Part shown: positions 8,058-15,712 of the stretch, one piece after another
Layout of the letters: each line of letters starts with the position of its first letter
Numbering within the stretch: position 1 is the first letter of the stretch
From: Polyangia bacterium
GTDB lineage: Bacteria; Myxococcota_A; Polyangia; Polyangiales; Sandaracinaceae
Length of the DNA: 64,000 nucleotides
Direction of reading: 5' to 3'
Assembly: GCA_030426845.1 (NCBI GenBank)
Contig: JAUHXR010000009.1
Location: 1 to 64,000, forward strand
The notes under the pieces: model-generated
Told to the model about the DNA's origin: nothing
What the model saw: only the letters and a program-made list of their open reading frames with translations
Database searches by the model: none
Position numbers and translations under genes: made by a program

Positions 8058-10942
8058 TGATGGAGGGAGCGGCGCAGACCTGCCCAGCGTGCGGGTTCGG
8101 CAACCCACGTGCGTTCAAAGCGTGCGCGCGGTGCGGGCGGCCCCTCGGCGAGGTCCGCGCCATGACCGGCCGGACCTACCTCGAGAGCGGGGGCGACCGC
8201 ACGGTGGTCGACCAGGCCCCGGTCCCGACCGCGCCGCCCGAGTTCGACCCGGAGCAGGACCTCGTCTCCGACGACAGCCAGGAGACCGAGGTCGACACGG
8301 GTGAGCACGCGCCGGTCGAGGACATCGAGCCGCCGATGGTCGGGCAGAGCGCGGCGACCGAGGCGCTGATGCTCGGACTCGCCACCGCGTTCGAGCACGG
8401 CAAGCCGACCCTCGTCGCGCTCGAGGGCGGGCGCGGGTCGGGCAAGACGCGGCTCCTCTTCCACGCGGCCGAGCTCGCCGCCCGGCAGCACGAGGAGGTC
8501 CGCGTGCTCTACGCCGCGTGCCGCCCGCAGGGCGCCGACGGCTCCTTTGCGCCGTTCGGGCGGCTGCTGCTCGAGCGCTTCGGCGTCACCCCGTCCTCCT
8601 CGCCCAAGATGGTTCGCGGCCAGATGGCCACCGTGGTCAAGGGCGCGCTCCAGCGCTCCGACGCGATCGCGAACAGCGAGACCACGCACCTCCTCGGCCA
8701 CATCGCGGGCATCCCGTTCCCGGACAGCCCATTCCTCCGCAAGGAGCAGGGCCCCAAGGCGCTGCGCGAGCGCGCGCTCGCGGCCTTCAAGCGCTTCCTC
8801 GAGGGCGACGCCAAGCAGCGGCCGATCCTGCTGCTCCTCGACAACATGCACGCGGCCGAGGACGACGGCTGGGAGCTCGTCGCGGCCGCCTTGCAGGTCG
8901 AGGGTCCCCTCGCGGTGGTGGTCGCGGGGGCCGCGCCGCTCGCCGAGCGGGCGGGCGGGCTCACCGCGCCGGGCGGCGTCGCGATCGGCCCCATCGCGCC
9001 GCTGGCCGAGCCGGACGTCGCCGCGATGCTGAAGATCCTCCTGCCGACGCTGGTGGCCACCCCGGAGCCGCTCGTCGCCGCCCTCACCCACCGCTCCGAG
9101 GGCAACCCGAGCGCCCTCCGCGAGCTGGTCTTCGCCCTCGTCGAGGCGGGCCTCTTCATGCGCGCCGCCGGCTCGCTCACCCCCGACCTCGCCAAGCTCG
9201 AGACGGGCGAGCTGCCGGTGACGATGGAGCACGCGGTCCGCGCCCGCCTCGCGCGTCTCGACGCGATCGAGCGCGCGACGGTCGATCGCGCCGCGGTCGC
9301 GGGCGAGGCGTTCATGGACGCCTGCCTGCTGGCGATGATGCGGGCCGAGCGGCCCGCGCCGGGCGACGCGGAGCACCCGGCGTCGATGTGGCCGGACGAC
9401 GACGACGAGAGCGCGCTCCAGGCCGCCCTCGGCCGCCTCGTCGAGAAGGGCTTCCTGGAGCCAGTCGAGCAGACCGACGTGCCCGGCACGGCCGAGTTCC
9501 GGTTCCTCCAGCCGTACGCCCGCGAGCTCGTCTACGCCGAGCAGGACGAGGCGGAGAAGGTCGAGCGCCACCGCACCGTCGCGCACTGGATGAGCGTGGC
9601 CATCGAGCGGCACCGCCAGGGCATGGCCGAGCTCGCCGCGCCGCACCTCGAGAAGGCCGGCATGACCGCGCGGGCGGGGCGCGCCTACCTCGAGGCCGCC
9701 CACGCGGAGCGCGGGCGGATGCACACCGAGGCGGCGCTGCGCTACGCGGAGAAGGCCCTCGCGCTCATCGACCCCGGCGACGTCGGGCGCCGCATCGACG
9801 CGCTGCACCTCACCGGCTCGCTCCAGACGACGGTCGGCCGCTACGACGACGCGCGGGCCGCGTTCCTCGAGATGCTCTCGATCGCGTGGCGGATCGGCGC
9901 GCGGCACAAGGGCGGCGCGGCGCTGAACCGCCTGGCCCGGCTGCACCGGCAGCGCGGCGAGGACGCGGCGGCCGAGACGCTGCTCGAGCGCGCCCTCGGC
10001 CTCTTCCGCGCGGCGGGGGATCTGCGCGGCGTCGCGTCCAGCCTCGACGATCTCGCCCAGGTCGCGCGCCTGCGCGGCGACCTCGAACGCGCGAGCGCGG
10101 CCGCGCAGGAGGCGCTCGAGATCCGGCGGCGCAACGCGGACGTGCGCGGAGAGGCGGTCTCGCTGATGACGGTCGGCGGCATCGAGTTCTCGCGCGGCCA
10201 GATCGAGCGCGCGGACGAGCTGTTCGAGCAGGCGCGCGAGATCCGCGAGTCGATCGGCGACCGCGCCGGGGTCATGCAGGCCTACAACGCGCTCGGGGCC
10301 ATCGCCTACGAGCGCGGCGACGTCGGGCGCGCGGAGCAGTGCTGGAACGCCGCGCTCCAGGAGGCGGAGGCGATGGCCGACCGCCACACCCAGAGCTTCC
10401 TCCTCAACAACCTCGGCGAGGCGCTCACCAGCACCGGGCGCACCGAGGAGGCGGAGGCGCGGCTGCGCAAGGCGCGCGAGCTGGCCCACCAGCTCCAGAA
10501 CCGCCGCGCGATGGCCGAGGTCGAGCGCAACCTGGGCCTCGCGCTCCTGCGCGGCGGCCAGGGCGACGCCGAGAAGACCCTGCTGCGCGCCCTGGCGCTG
10601 GCCGAGGAGTACGGCTCCAAGGAGGCGATCGGCCTCGCGCACCGCGCGATGGGTCAGCTCCGCGCGCAGACGCTCTTCGACGACAAGGGCGAGGTGTCGA
10701 GGCGGGCCGAGGAGAGCTTCCTCGCGAGCATCGACACCTTCCGTGAGCTGGGCAACGACAAGGAGGCCGCCCGCTCGCTCGCCGAGCTCGGCTACCACCT
10801 CGTCGAGCGCGGCGACAGCGAGTCCGCGATCGAGCGCCTCCGTGAGGCCCGCGCCATCATGCGGCGGATCGGGCTCGGCGCGCTGACCAAGGTCGAGCAG
10901 ACGCTCACGGACCTCGGCGCCCGCATCACCGGCCACCACTGA
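8057..10942 (+). CDS. Zinc-ribbon / AAA-type ATPase / TPR signalling protein
   Basis: A 961-residue cytoplasmic protein. Residues about 8-33 are a zinc ribbon (CPACGFGNP...CARCGRPLGE, two C-x2-C pairs), followed by an acidic linker. A P-loop ATPase of the AAA_16/STAND type begins near residue 95, with Walker A LEGGRGSGKTRLL and a Walker B-like ILLLLDNMHAAEDDG. The rest, from about residue 500, is tetratricopeptide repeats (for example AALRYAEKALALI, AETLLERALGLFRAAGDLRG, AYNALGAIAYERGDVGRAEQCW). The plan resembles MalT/AfsR-type regulators or the non-catalytic half of cyclase-TPR proteins, but no DNA-binding or catalytic output domain is present. The start could be GTG 8057 or ATG 8060. Probably a ligand- or partner-gated signalling ATPase. 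Confidence 0.88.
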   Translation: MMEGAAQTCPACGFGNPRAFKACARCGRPLGEVRAMTGRTYLESGGDRTVVDQAPVPTAPPEFDPEQDLVSDDSQETEVDTGEHAPVEDIEPPMVGQSAATEALMLGLATAFEHGKPTLVALEGGRGSGKTRLLFHAAELAARQHEEVRVLYAACRPQGADGSFAPFGRLLLERFGVTPSSSPKMVRGQMATVVKGALQRSDAIANSETTHLLGHIAGIPFPDSPFLRKEQGPKALRERALAAFKRFLEGDAKQRPILLLLDNMHAAEDDGWELVAAALQVEGPLAVVVAGAAPLAERAGGLTAPGGVAIGPIAPLAEPDVAAMLKILLPTLVATPEPLVAALTHRSEGNPSALRELVFALVEAGLFMRAAGSLTPDLAKLETGELPVTMEHAVRARLARLDAIERATVDRAAVAGEAFMDACLLAMMRAERPAPGDAEHPASMWPDDDDESALQAALGRLVEKGFLEPVEQTDVPGTAEFRFLQPYARELVYAEQDEAEKVERHRTVAHWMSVAIERHRQGMAELAAPHLEKAGMTARAGRAYLEAAHAERGRMHTEAALRYAEKALALIDPGDVGRRIDALHLTGSLQTTVGRYDDARAAFLEMLSIAWRIGARHKGGAALNRLARLHRQRGEDAAAETLLERALGLFRAAGDLRGVASSLDDLAQVARLRGDLERASAAAQEALEIRRRNADVRGEAVSLMTVGGIEFSRGQIERADELFEQAREIRESIGDRAGVMQAYNALGAIAYERGDVGRAEQCWNAALQEAEAMADRHTQSFLLNNLGEALTSTGRTEEAEARLRKARELAHQLQNRRAMAEVERNLGLALLRGGQGDAEKTLLRALALAEEYGSKEAIGLAHRAMGQLRAQTLFDDKGEVSRRAEESFLASIDTFRELGNDKEAARSLAELGYHLVERGDSESAIERLREARAIMRRIGLGALTKVEQTLTDLGARITGHH

Positions 10943-10965
10943 GCGGCCCGCGGGCGCGCGCGACG

Positions 10966-10971
10966 TAGACT
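10966..10971 (+). promoter_or_regulatory. -10-like TAGACT before the cytochrome gene
   Basis: TAGACT ends 6 nt before the GTG at 10978, in the 35-nt gap after the ATPase/TPR stop. No Shine-Dalgarno or clear -35 element is seen. Confidence 0.45.
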
Positions 10972-10977
10972 GTCGAC

Positions 10978-12684
10978 GTGTCGGCTCGGTTCGCGCTCGC
11001 CGTGGGAGCCCTCGCCGCGGCCGCGCTCGGCGCCCTCGGCTGGGGGCTCGCCGCCGTGCGCGCCGACCTCGAGACCCCGCGCGACCTGCACGGCGCGCCG
11101 CACGCGACGAGCCGCGAGTGCCAGCGCTGCCACCCGTCGGAGTACGCGAGCTGGCGGCGGACGTTCCACCGCACGATGACCCAGGAGGCGAGCGACGTGA
11201 GCGTCCTCGCCGACTTCGACGGCGCGCGCCACGTCTACGGCGGCGTCGAGGTCCGGGCCGAGCGGGGGCCCGCTGGATCGTTCGAGCTCACCTTCCACGG
11301 TCCCGACGGAACGCTCGCGGAGGCGACGGTCGCGCGCACGGTCGGCTCGCGCCGCGTCCAGCAGTACCTCGCGCGCGAGGGCGACGTGCTGTTCCGCCTG
11401 CCGGTGGCGTGGGATGTGGCGGAGGGCCGGTGGTTCCACATGAACGCCGCCTTCCTCACCCCCGATCCGCCGGGGCTCGACGGCGTCGTCACGCTCGCGG
11501 ACTACAACCGCCACGTCACCCGCTGGAACGACAACTGCGTGTTCTGCCACAACGTCGGGGCCAACCCGGGCTGGACGCCCGCGCGCGAGCGCTACGCGAC
11601 CGAGGTGGCCGAGCTGGGGATCGCCTGTGAGGCTTGCCACGGCCCGGCCGACGAGCACGCGCGGCGCAACGCCAACCCGCTGCGGCGCTACGCGCTCCAC
11701 CTCTCGGACGCGCCGGACCCCACGGTGGTGAACCCCGCGCGGCTCAGCCCGACCGCGAGCGCGGCGGTCTGCGGTCGCTGCCATGGCCAGCGCATCACCG
11801 CCAACGTCGAGCGCTTCCTGCGGGACGGCGACCCGTTCGTGCCGGGCGACGACCTCGCCGACTACAGCCGACCGCTCGCGCGGGACACGCCGCTGCGCGG
11901 GGACGACTCGGCCTTCGCGGCCCGGTTCTGGCCCGACGGGACGGCCCGCCTCACCGCCTACGAGTACCAGGGCCTGCTCGCCTCACCGTGCGAGGGGCTG
12001 ACCTGCACCGACTGCCACGGGATGCACGAGGGCGATCCGCGCGGGCAGCTCCGGCCGGAGCGCGAGGGGGACGGCGCCTGCCTCGGGTGCCACGCCGACG
12101 ACGACCACGATCGCCACGCGGCGACCCGCTGCGTCGACTGTCACATGCCGCGGGTCGTCTACGGGGTCGTGGCGGTCCACCGCAGCCACCGGATCGCGAT
12201 CCCCGACCCGTGGCGCGAGGACCGCCCGGACGCGTGCTCGCTCTGCCACGCGGACCGCCCGCTCGGCTGGGTCCAGGCCGGCTACGCGGGCATCTTCGGC
12301 GGCCCCGTCGCGCGGTCCTCGGCGCCCGGCGCGCGGGCCGCGATCGACGCGCTCGCGGGTGACCCGGTCGAGCGCGCGGTCGCGCTGGCCGCGCTCGGGC
12401 GGACCGAAGGCCTGCTGCCCGGCGCCCGATCGACGCGGCTCGGTATCCTCTTCGACACGATGCGCGAGGACCCCTACCCGGCCCTCCGGACCCTCGCCCA
12501 TCGCTCGGCTCGCGCCCTCGCCGGGGCGCCGCTCGCCGGCTTCGACGCGACCGCTCCGGCCGCCGCGCGCCGCGCCGCCGTGGCGCGCCTCGCGGACGGG
12601 CTGGAGGTCCGCTGGCCGGCGCCCGAGGAGGCCGCGGCCCTGCGCATGCGCGCCGCCAACCACACGATCTTCATCGGCGAATAG
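10978..12684 (+). CDS. Multihaem cytochrome c with eight CXXCH sites
   Basis: The 568-residue product begins with an uncleaved-looking signal anchor (FALAVGALAAAALGALGWGLAAV) and should face the periplasm. Eight CXXCH haem sites are visible: CQRCH (about 48), CVFCH (187), CEACH (217), CGRCH (265), CTDCH (342), CLGCH (368), CVDCH (385) and CSLCH (420). The spacing resembles cytochrome c554/octahaem oxidoreductase-like proteins, but no CXXCK site is present, so a NrfA-type enzyme is not supported. The region around 55-185 is haem-free and the C-terminal 130 residues have a HEAT-like alpha-helical look. Likely function: periplasmic electron transfer or a redox reaction. No partner quinol dehydrogenase or maturation gene is adjacent, so the electron donor is unknown. 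Confidence 0.9.
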   Translation: MSARFALAVGALAAAALGALGWGLAAVRADLETPRDLHGAPHATSRECQRCHPSEYASWRRTFHRTMTQEASDVSVLADFDGARHVYGGVEVRAERGPAGSFELTFHGPDGTLAEATVARTVGSRRVQQYLAREGDVLFRLPVAWDVAEGRWFHMNAAFLTPDPPGLDGVVTLADYNRHVTRWNDNCVFCHNVGANPGWTPARERYATEVAELGIACEACHGPADEHARRNANPLRRYALHLSDAPDPTVVNPARLSPTASAAVCGRCHGQRITANVERFLRDGDPFVPGDDLADYSRPLARDTPLRGDDSAFAARFWPDGTARLTAYEYQGLLASPCEGLTCTDCHGMHEGDPRGQLRPEREGDGACLGCHADDDHDRHAATRCVDCHMPRVVYGVVAVHRSHRIAIPDPWREDRPDACSLCHADRPLGWVQAGYAGIFGGPVARSSAPGARAAIDALAGDPVERAVALAALGRTEGLLPGARSTRLGILFDTMREDPYPALRTLAHRSARALAGAPLAGFDATAPAAARRAAVARLADGLEVRWPAPEEAAALRMRAANHTIFIGE

Positions 12685-12698
12685 CCAATCAATCTCAA

Positions 12699-12723
12699 GA
12701 GCTTGGCGACCGAAGCCAAGCTC
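12699..12723 (+). terminator. Hairpin between convergent cytochrome and trmB genes
   Basis: GAGCTTGGC (12699-12707) and GCCAAGCTC (12715-12723) form a perfect 9-bp stem with a 7-nt loop in the 50-nt gap between convergent stop codons. The tails are not T-rich, so it may be Rho-assisted or a bidirectional barrier. Confidence 0.6.
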
Positions 12724-12734
12724 GAAGGCAGCTT

Positions 12735-13364
12735 TCAGTGGCCGACGCGGCGCGCGAGGAGGCGATAGACTGGCAGGCCGTCCTCCGCCGCGCGGGCCTC
12801 GCGGTTCGAGAGCGCGTCGAACGGGTTGGTCGCCACCCGGAAGCCGTCCCCGCCGGGCGGCGCGAAGCCGGGGTGATCCGTCAGCAGAGCCTCGTACTCG
12901 GCCGCCCGTTCCTCCACATCGGTCTGCACGTAGAGCTCGCCCCCCGGCCCGATGAGCCGCGCGAGGGTATCGAGGAAGCTCTCCGACACGACCATGCGCT
13001 TGGCGTGGCGCTTCTTCCACCAGGGATCGGGGAAGTGGACGAACGCGCGCCGCACGCAGCCGTCCGGGCCGGCCCGGCCGAGCAGCTCGCGCGCGTCACC
13101 GCGGATCGCGCGGGCGTTGTGCAGCTCCTCTCGCGCGCGGCGCTCCTCGACCTTGAACGACCACTTGGCCTTGATCTCGATCCCGATCACCCGGCTGACG
13201 CGCTGGCGCGCGCGGTCGATGAGCGAGCGCCCGCGACCGAAGCCGACGTCGAGCTCGATCGGCCCGTCGCCGGGGACGAGGGTCGTCAGGTCGATCGGCC
13301 CGTCGGGCAAGGACGGCGCGATCGCCTCGTAGCGGATAGGGGGCGGGGTCTCGGCGGCGGTCAC
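12735..13364 (-). CDS. trmB: tRNA (guanine-N7-)-methyltransferase
   Basis: A 209-residue SAM-dependent methyltransferase of the TrmB family, which makes m7G46 in tRNA variable loops. Seen in sequence: a SAM-binding LDVGFGRGRSLIDRAR stretch, IGIEIK, an acidic GDARELL loop and the TrmB hallmark VHFPDPWWKKRHAKRM with its conserved Asp-Pro-Trp, then YVQTDVEERAAEY. Length and order match the family. The start is GTG at 13364. It stands alone on the minus strand, divergent from the response regulator gene and convergent with the cytochrome gene. Confidence 0.95.
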   Translation of the reverse strand: MTAAETPPPIRYEAIAPSLPDGPIDLTTLVPGDGPIELDVGFGRGRSLIDRARQRVSRVIGIEIKAKWSFKVEERRAREELHNARAIRGDARELLGRAGPDGCVRRAFVHFPDPWWKKRHAKRMVVSESFLDTLARLIGPGGELYVQTDVEERAAEYEALLTDHPGFAPPGGDGFRVATNPFDALSNREARAAEDGLPVYRLLARRVGH

Positions 13365-13413
13365 GACGCGGACCGATAGGCAGTCGGCTCGGGCCTGTCA
13401 ATGCGCGCCATTC

Positions 13414-13443
13414 TTGACCCCCATGGCACAACTCGCGTATCCA
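13414..13443 (+). promoter_or_regulatory. Sigma-70-like promoter for the response regulator gene
   Basis: TTGACC (13414-13419) is followed by an 18-nt spacer and TATCCA (13438-13443). The predicted start near 13450 leaves a short leader carrying a GAGGAGG ribosome-binding site just before GTG 13469. Confidence 0.5.
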
Positions 13444-13468
13444 GGCTCAGCACGCGAGGAGGCGATCG

Positions 13469-14329
13469 GTGGCGGTAAAGATCCTGGCCGCGGACGACAG
13501 CGCGACCATGCGGAAGGTCCTCGAGATGACCTTCGCCGGAGAGGGAGTCGACTTGACGACGGTGGACAGCGGTCAGGCCGCCGTCGACGCGGCGTCGTCG
13601 AGCCCGCCGGACCTGGTCATCGCCGACGGCTCGATGGACATGAGCGGCTACGACGTCGCGGCGGCGCTGAAGGGCAACCCTGCGACGAGCAACGTCGCGG
13701 TGATCCTGCTCGCCTCGCAGCATCACCCGTACGACGCGGCGCGGGGCAAGGCCTCGGGCGTCGACGATCACCTCCTCAAGCCATACGACTCGCAGGCGCT
13801 GATCGACAAGGCCAAGGAGGTCCTCGGCAAGCCGCGCGCGACCGCGAGCGTGGCGCCCGCCGCGCGCGCCCCGAGCGCGGCCCCGAGCGCCCCGGCGCCC
13901 GTCGCCGCCGCCCCGTCGCGCAAGCCGCCGGCCCGCCCGCGCAGCACGGTCGCGTTCGGCGCGATGCCGGCGCGGCCGGAGGTCCAGCCGCCCGGCCGGC
14001 CCGTCCTCGAGCTCGCCGAGGAGAAGCCGGCCGCTCCGCAGCCCCCCGCGCGCAAGCCGCCGGCGGTGCCGCTGCGGCCGAAGCTCAAGCCGCCCGGCGC
14101 GAGCCCCGCGCCTACCCCGACGCCCCGCCCGAGCGCGGCCGTCGCGACCGCCACCGCGGCGGGCGGCGACATGGCCGGCAAGCTCCAGGGCATGGGGCTC
14201 AGCGCGGCTCAGGTCGAAGGCGTGCTCGCGCTCTCCCGCGAGGTGATCGAGCGCGTGGTCTGGGAGGTCGTCCCGGATCTCGCCGAGGTCATCATCAAGG
14301 AAGAGATCAAGCGCCTCACCTCCGAGTAG
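13469..14329 (+). CDS. Response regulator: receiver, Pro/Ala linker and conserved C-terminal helix
   Basis: The 286-residue protein starts at GTG 13469 behind a strong GAGGAGG site. Residues 1-120 form a CheY-like receiver: AADDS acidic pair, phosphoacceptor Asp in DLVIADGSMDMSGYDVA, a Ser in ILLAS at the conserved Thr/Ser position, and Lys in LLKPY. A long Pro/Ala-rich disordered linker (about 125-235) leads to a conserved C-terminal helix (LSREVIERVVWEVVPDLAEVIIKEEI), a motif I associate with myxobacterial response-regulator and zinc-ribbon proteins. There is no DNA-binding or enzymatic output domain, so it probably acts through protein contacts. No kinase gene is adjacent; the partner is unknown. 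Confidence 0.88.
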   Translation: MAVKILAADDSATMRKVLEMTFAGEGVDLTTVDSGQAAVDAASSSPPDLVIADGSMDMSGYDVAAALKGNPATSNVAVILLASQHHPYDAARGKASGVDDHLLKPYDSQALIDKAKEVLGKPRATASVAPAARAPSAAPSAPAPVAAAPSRKPPARPRSTVAFGAMPARPEVQPPGRPVLELAEEKPAAPQPPARKPPAVPLRPKLKPPGASPAPTPTPRPSAAVATATAAGGDMAGKLQGMGLSAAQVEGVLALSREVIERVVWEVVPDLAEVIIKEEIKRLTSE

Positions 14330-14370
14330 CGCCCGTCGGATGACGCGCCCTCGGCGAGCCGTCGCGCGTG

Positions 14371-14376
14371 TAGGAT
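14371..14376 (+). promoter_or_regulatory. -10-like TAGGAT before the DUF6786 gene
   Basis: TAGGAT ends 7 nt before the ATG at 14384. The flanking string GTGTAGGATGCGCGCC closely resembles the units of the 7926-8018 array. A second ATG at 14375 overlaps the hexamer and is therefore a less likely start. Confidence 0.45.
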
Positions 14377-14383
14377 GCGCGCC

Positions 14384-15712
14384 ATGGCTCGCCTTCGCCT
14401 CGCGCTCCTCCGCCTCGGACGGCCGCTGGTCGTCGTCGGTACGGTCCTCGGCACGATTCTCAGCGCAGCGGTCCTCGCGGTCGCGTGCGGCTCGACCTCC
14501 ATGTCCACGACCGCGTCGACCGGCGCGTCCACCGGCGCGTCCGACGATGTGACGCCGCAGGATCCCGCGGAGCCCGGCTCGTTCGGCTCGGACCTCGCGT
14601 TCCTCCGCGCCCACCTGCCCAACGTGATCGTGCTCGCCCGCGGCGACGCCCGGGTCGCGGTGGTGCCCGCCTACCAGGGCCGGGTGATGACCTCGTCGGC
14701 CGAGGGCGATCGCGGGCTGAGCTTCGGCTGGATCAACCGCGCGCTGATCGCGAGCGGCGAGCGCACCCCGCACATGAACGCCTTCGGCGGCGAGGACCGG
14801 CTCTGGCTCGGGCCCGAGGGCGGGCAGTTCGGGCTCTACTTCCCGCCGGGCGCGCCCTACGAGTTCGCCCACTGGCAGGTCCCGGCCGCGATCGACACCG
14901 ACGCGTGGGAGGTGCTCGATGCGAGCGGCGAGTCGGCGACCTTCGAGCGGGACATCGCGCTGGTCAACCACGCCGGGACCTCGCTCTCGGTCGGGGTGCA
15001 GCGCACCGTGCGCGTCCTCGACCCGGAGGGCACCGACCCGGCCCTCGACCTCGGGCCCGGCGTCCACGCGGTCGCCTACGAGACGGTCAACCGCCTCACC
15101 AACACCGGCGACGCGGCGTGGACCCCCGACGGCGGCCTCGTCTCGCTCTGGGTCCTGAGCATGTACAACCCGTCGCCCTCCACCACCGTGGTGGTCCCGT
15201 TCCGCGCCGACGCCGAGGGCCCGATCGTCAACGCGGCGTACTTCGGAGAGGTGCCGCCGGAGCGGCTGCGGGTGGACGAGGGCGCGGGCGTGATCTTCTT
15301 CCGGGCCGACGGGCAGCAGCGCGGCAAGATCGGGGTGCCGCACCCCCGCGCTCGCCCGATCCTCGGGAGCTGGGACGCGACCCACGGCGCGCTGACGCTC
15401 GTCCGCTACACGCTCCCCGAGGCCTCGCCCCACGGCTACGTCAACAGCATGTGGGAGGACCAGGCGGAGCCCTTCGGGGGCGACGTGGTCAACAGCTACA
15501 ACGACGGCCCGCCCGAGCCCGGGGCCGAGCCGATGGGGCCGTTCTACGAGCTCGAGTCCTCGAGCCCGGCCGCCGCCCTCGCCCCCGGCGAGACGCTCGA
15601 GCACGTGCACCGGACCTTCCACCTCACGGGCGAGCGCGCGGCCCTCGACGCGGTGGCGCGGGCGCAGCTCGGGGTCGGCCTCGACGCGATCGAGGCGGCC
15701 TTCGCCCCGTGA
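14384..15712 (+). CDS. DUF6786-like lipoprotein
   Basis: A 442-residue lipoprotein. Its signal peptide ends in a lipobox (VLAVAC, Cys about 36), followed by a Ser/Thr/Ala-rich linker. The mature domain (about 70-440) resembles DUF6786, a beta-rich family related in appearance to aldose mutarotases: VAVVPAYQGRVMTSSAEG, GGEDRLWLGPEGGQFGLYFPPG, YETVNRLTNTG and PHGYVNSMWEDQ. Start ATG 14384 is preferred over ATG 14375 because it follows a TAGGAT hexamer by 7 nt and the earlier ATG lies inside that hexamer. Its stop overlaps the GTG of the next gene (GTGA), a GH172/DUF2961-like protein, which suggests both act on the same external glycan. No catalytic function has been shown. Confidence 0.82.
   Translation: MARLRLALLRLGRPLVVVGTVLGTILSAAVLAVACGSTSMSTTASTGASTGASDDVTPQDPAEPGSFGSDLAFLRAHLPNVIVLARGDARVAVVPAYQGRVMTSSAEGDRGLSFGWINRALIASGERTPHMNAFGGEDRLWLGPEGGQFGLYFPPGAPYEFAHWQVPAAIDTDAWEVLDASGESATFERDIALVNHAGTSLSVGVQRTVRVLDPEGTDPALDLGPGVHAVAYETVNRLTNTGDAAWTPDGGLVSLWVLSMYNPSPSTTVVVPFRADAEGPIVNAAYFGEVPPERLRVDEGAGVIFFRADGQQRGKIGVPHPRARPILGSWDATHGALTLVRYTLPEASPHGYVNSMWEDQAEPFGGDVVNSYNDGPPEPGAEPMGPFYELESSSPAAALAPGETLEHVHRTFHLTGERAALDAVARAQLGVGLDAIEAAFAP

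Noticed and set aside
7400-10939. Open frame of about 1180 codons antisense to the ATPase/TPR gene
   Set aside because: No motif or start signal; it mirrors the codon pattern of the real gene.
12699-12723. Hairpin considered as a classical Rho-independent terminator
   Set aside because: No T-tract on either side; kept only as a terminator-like hairpin.
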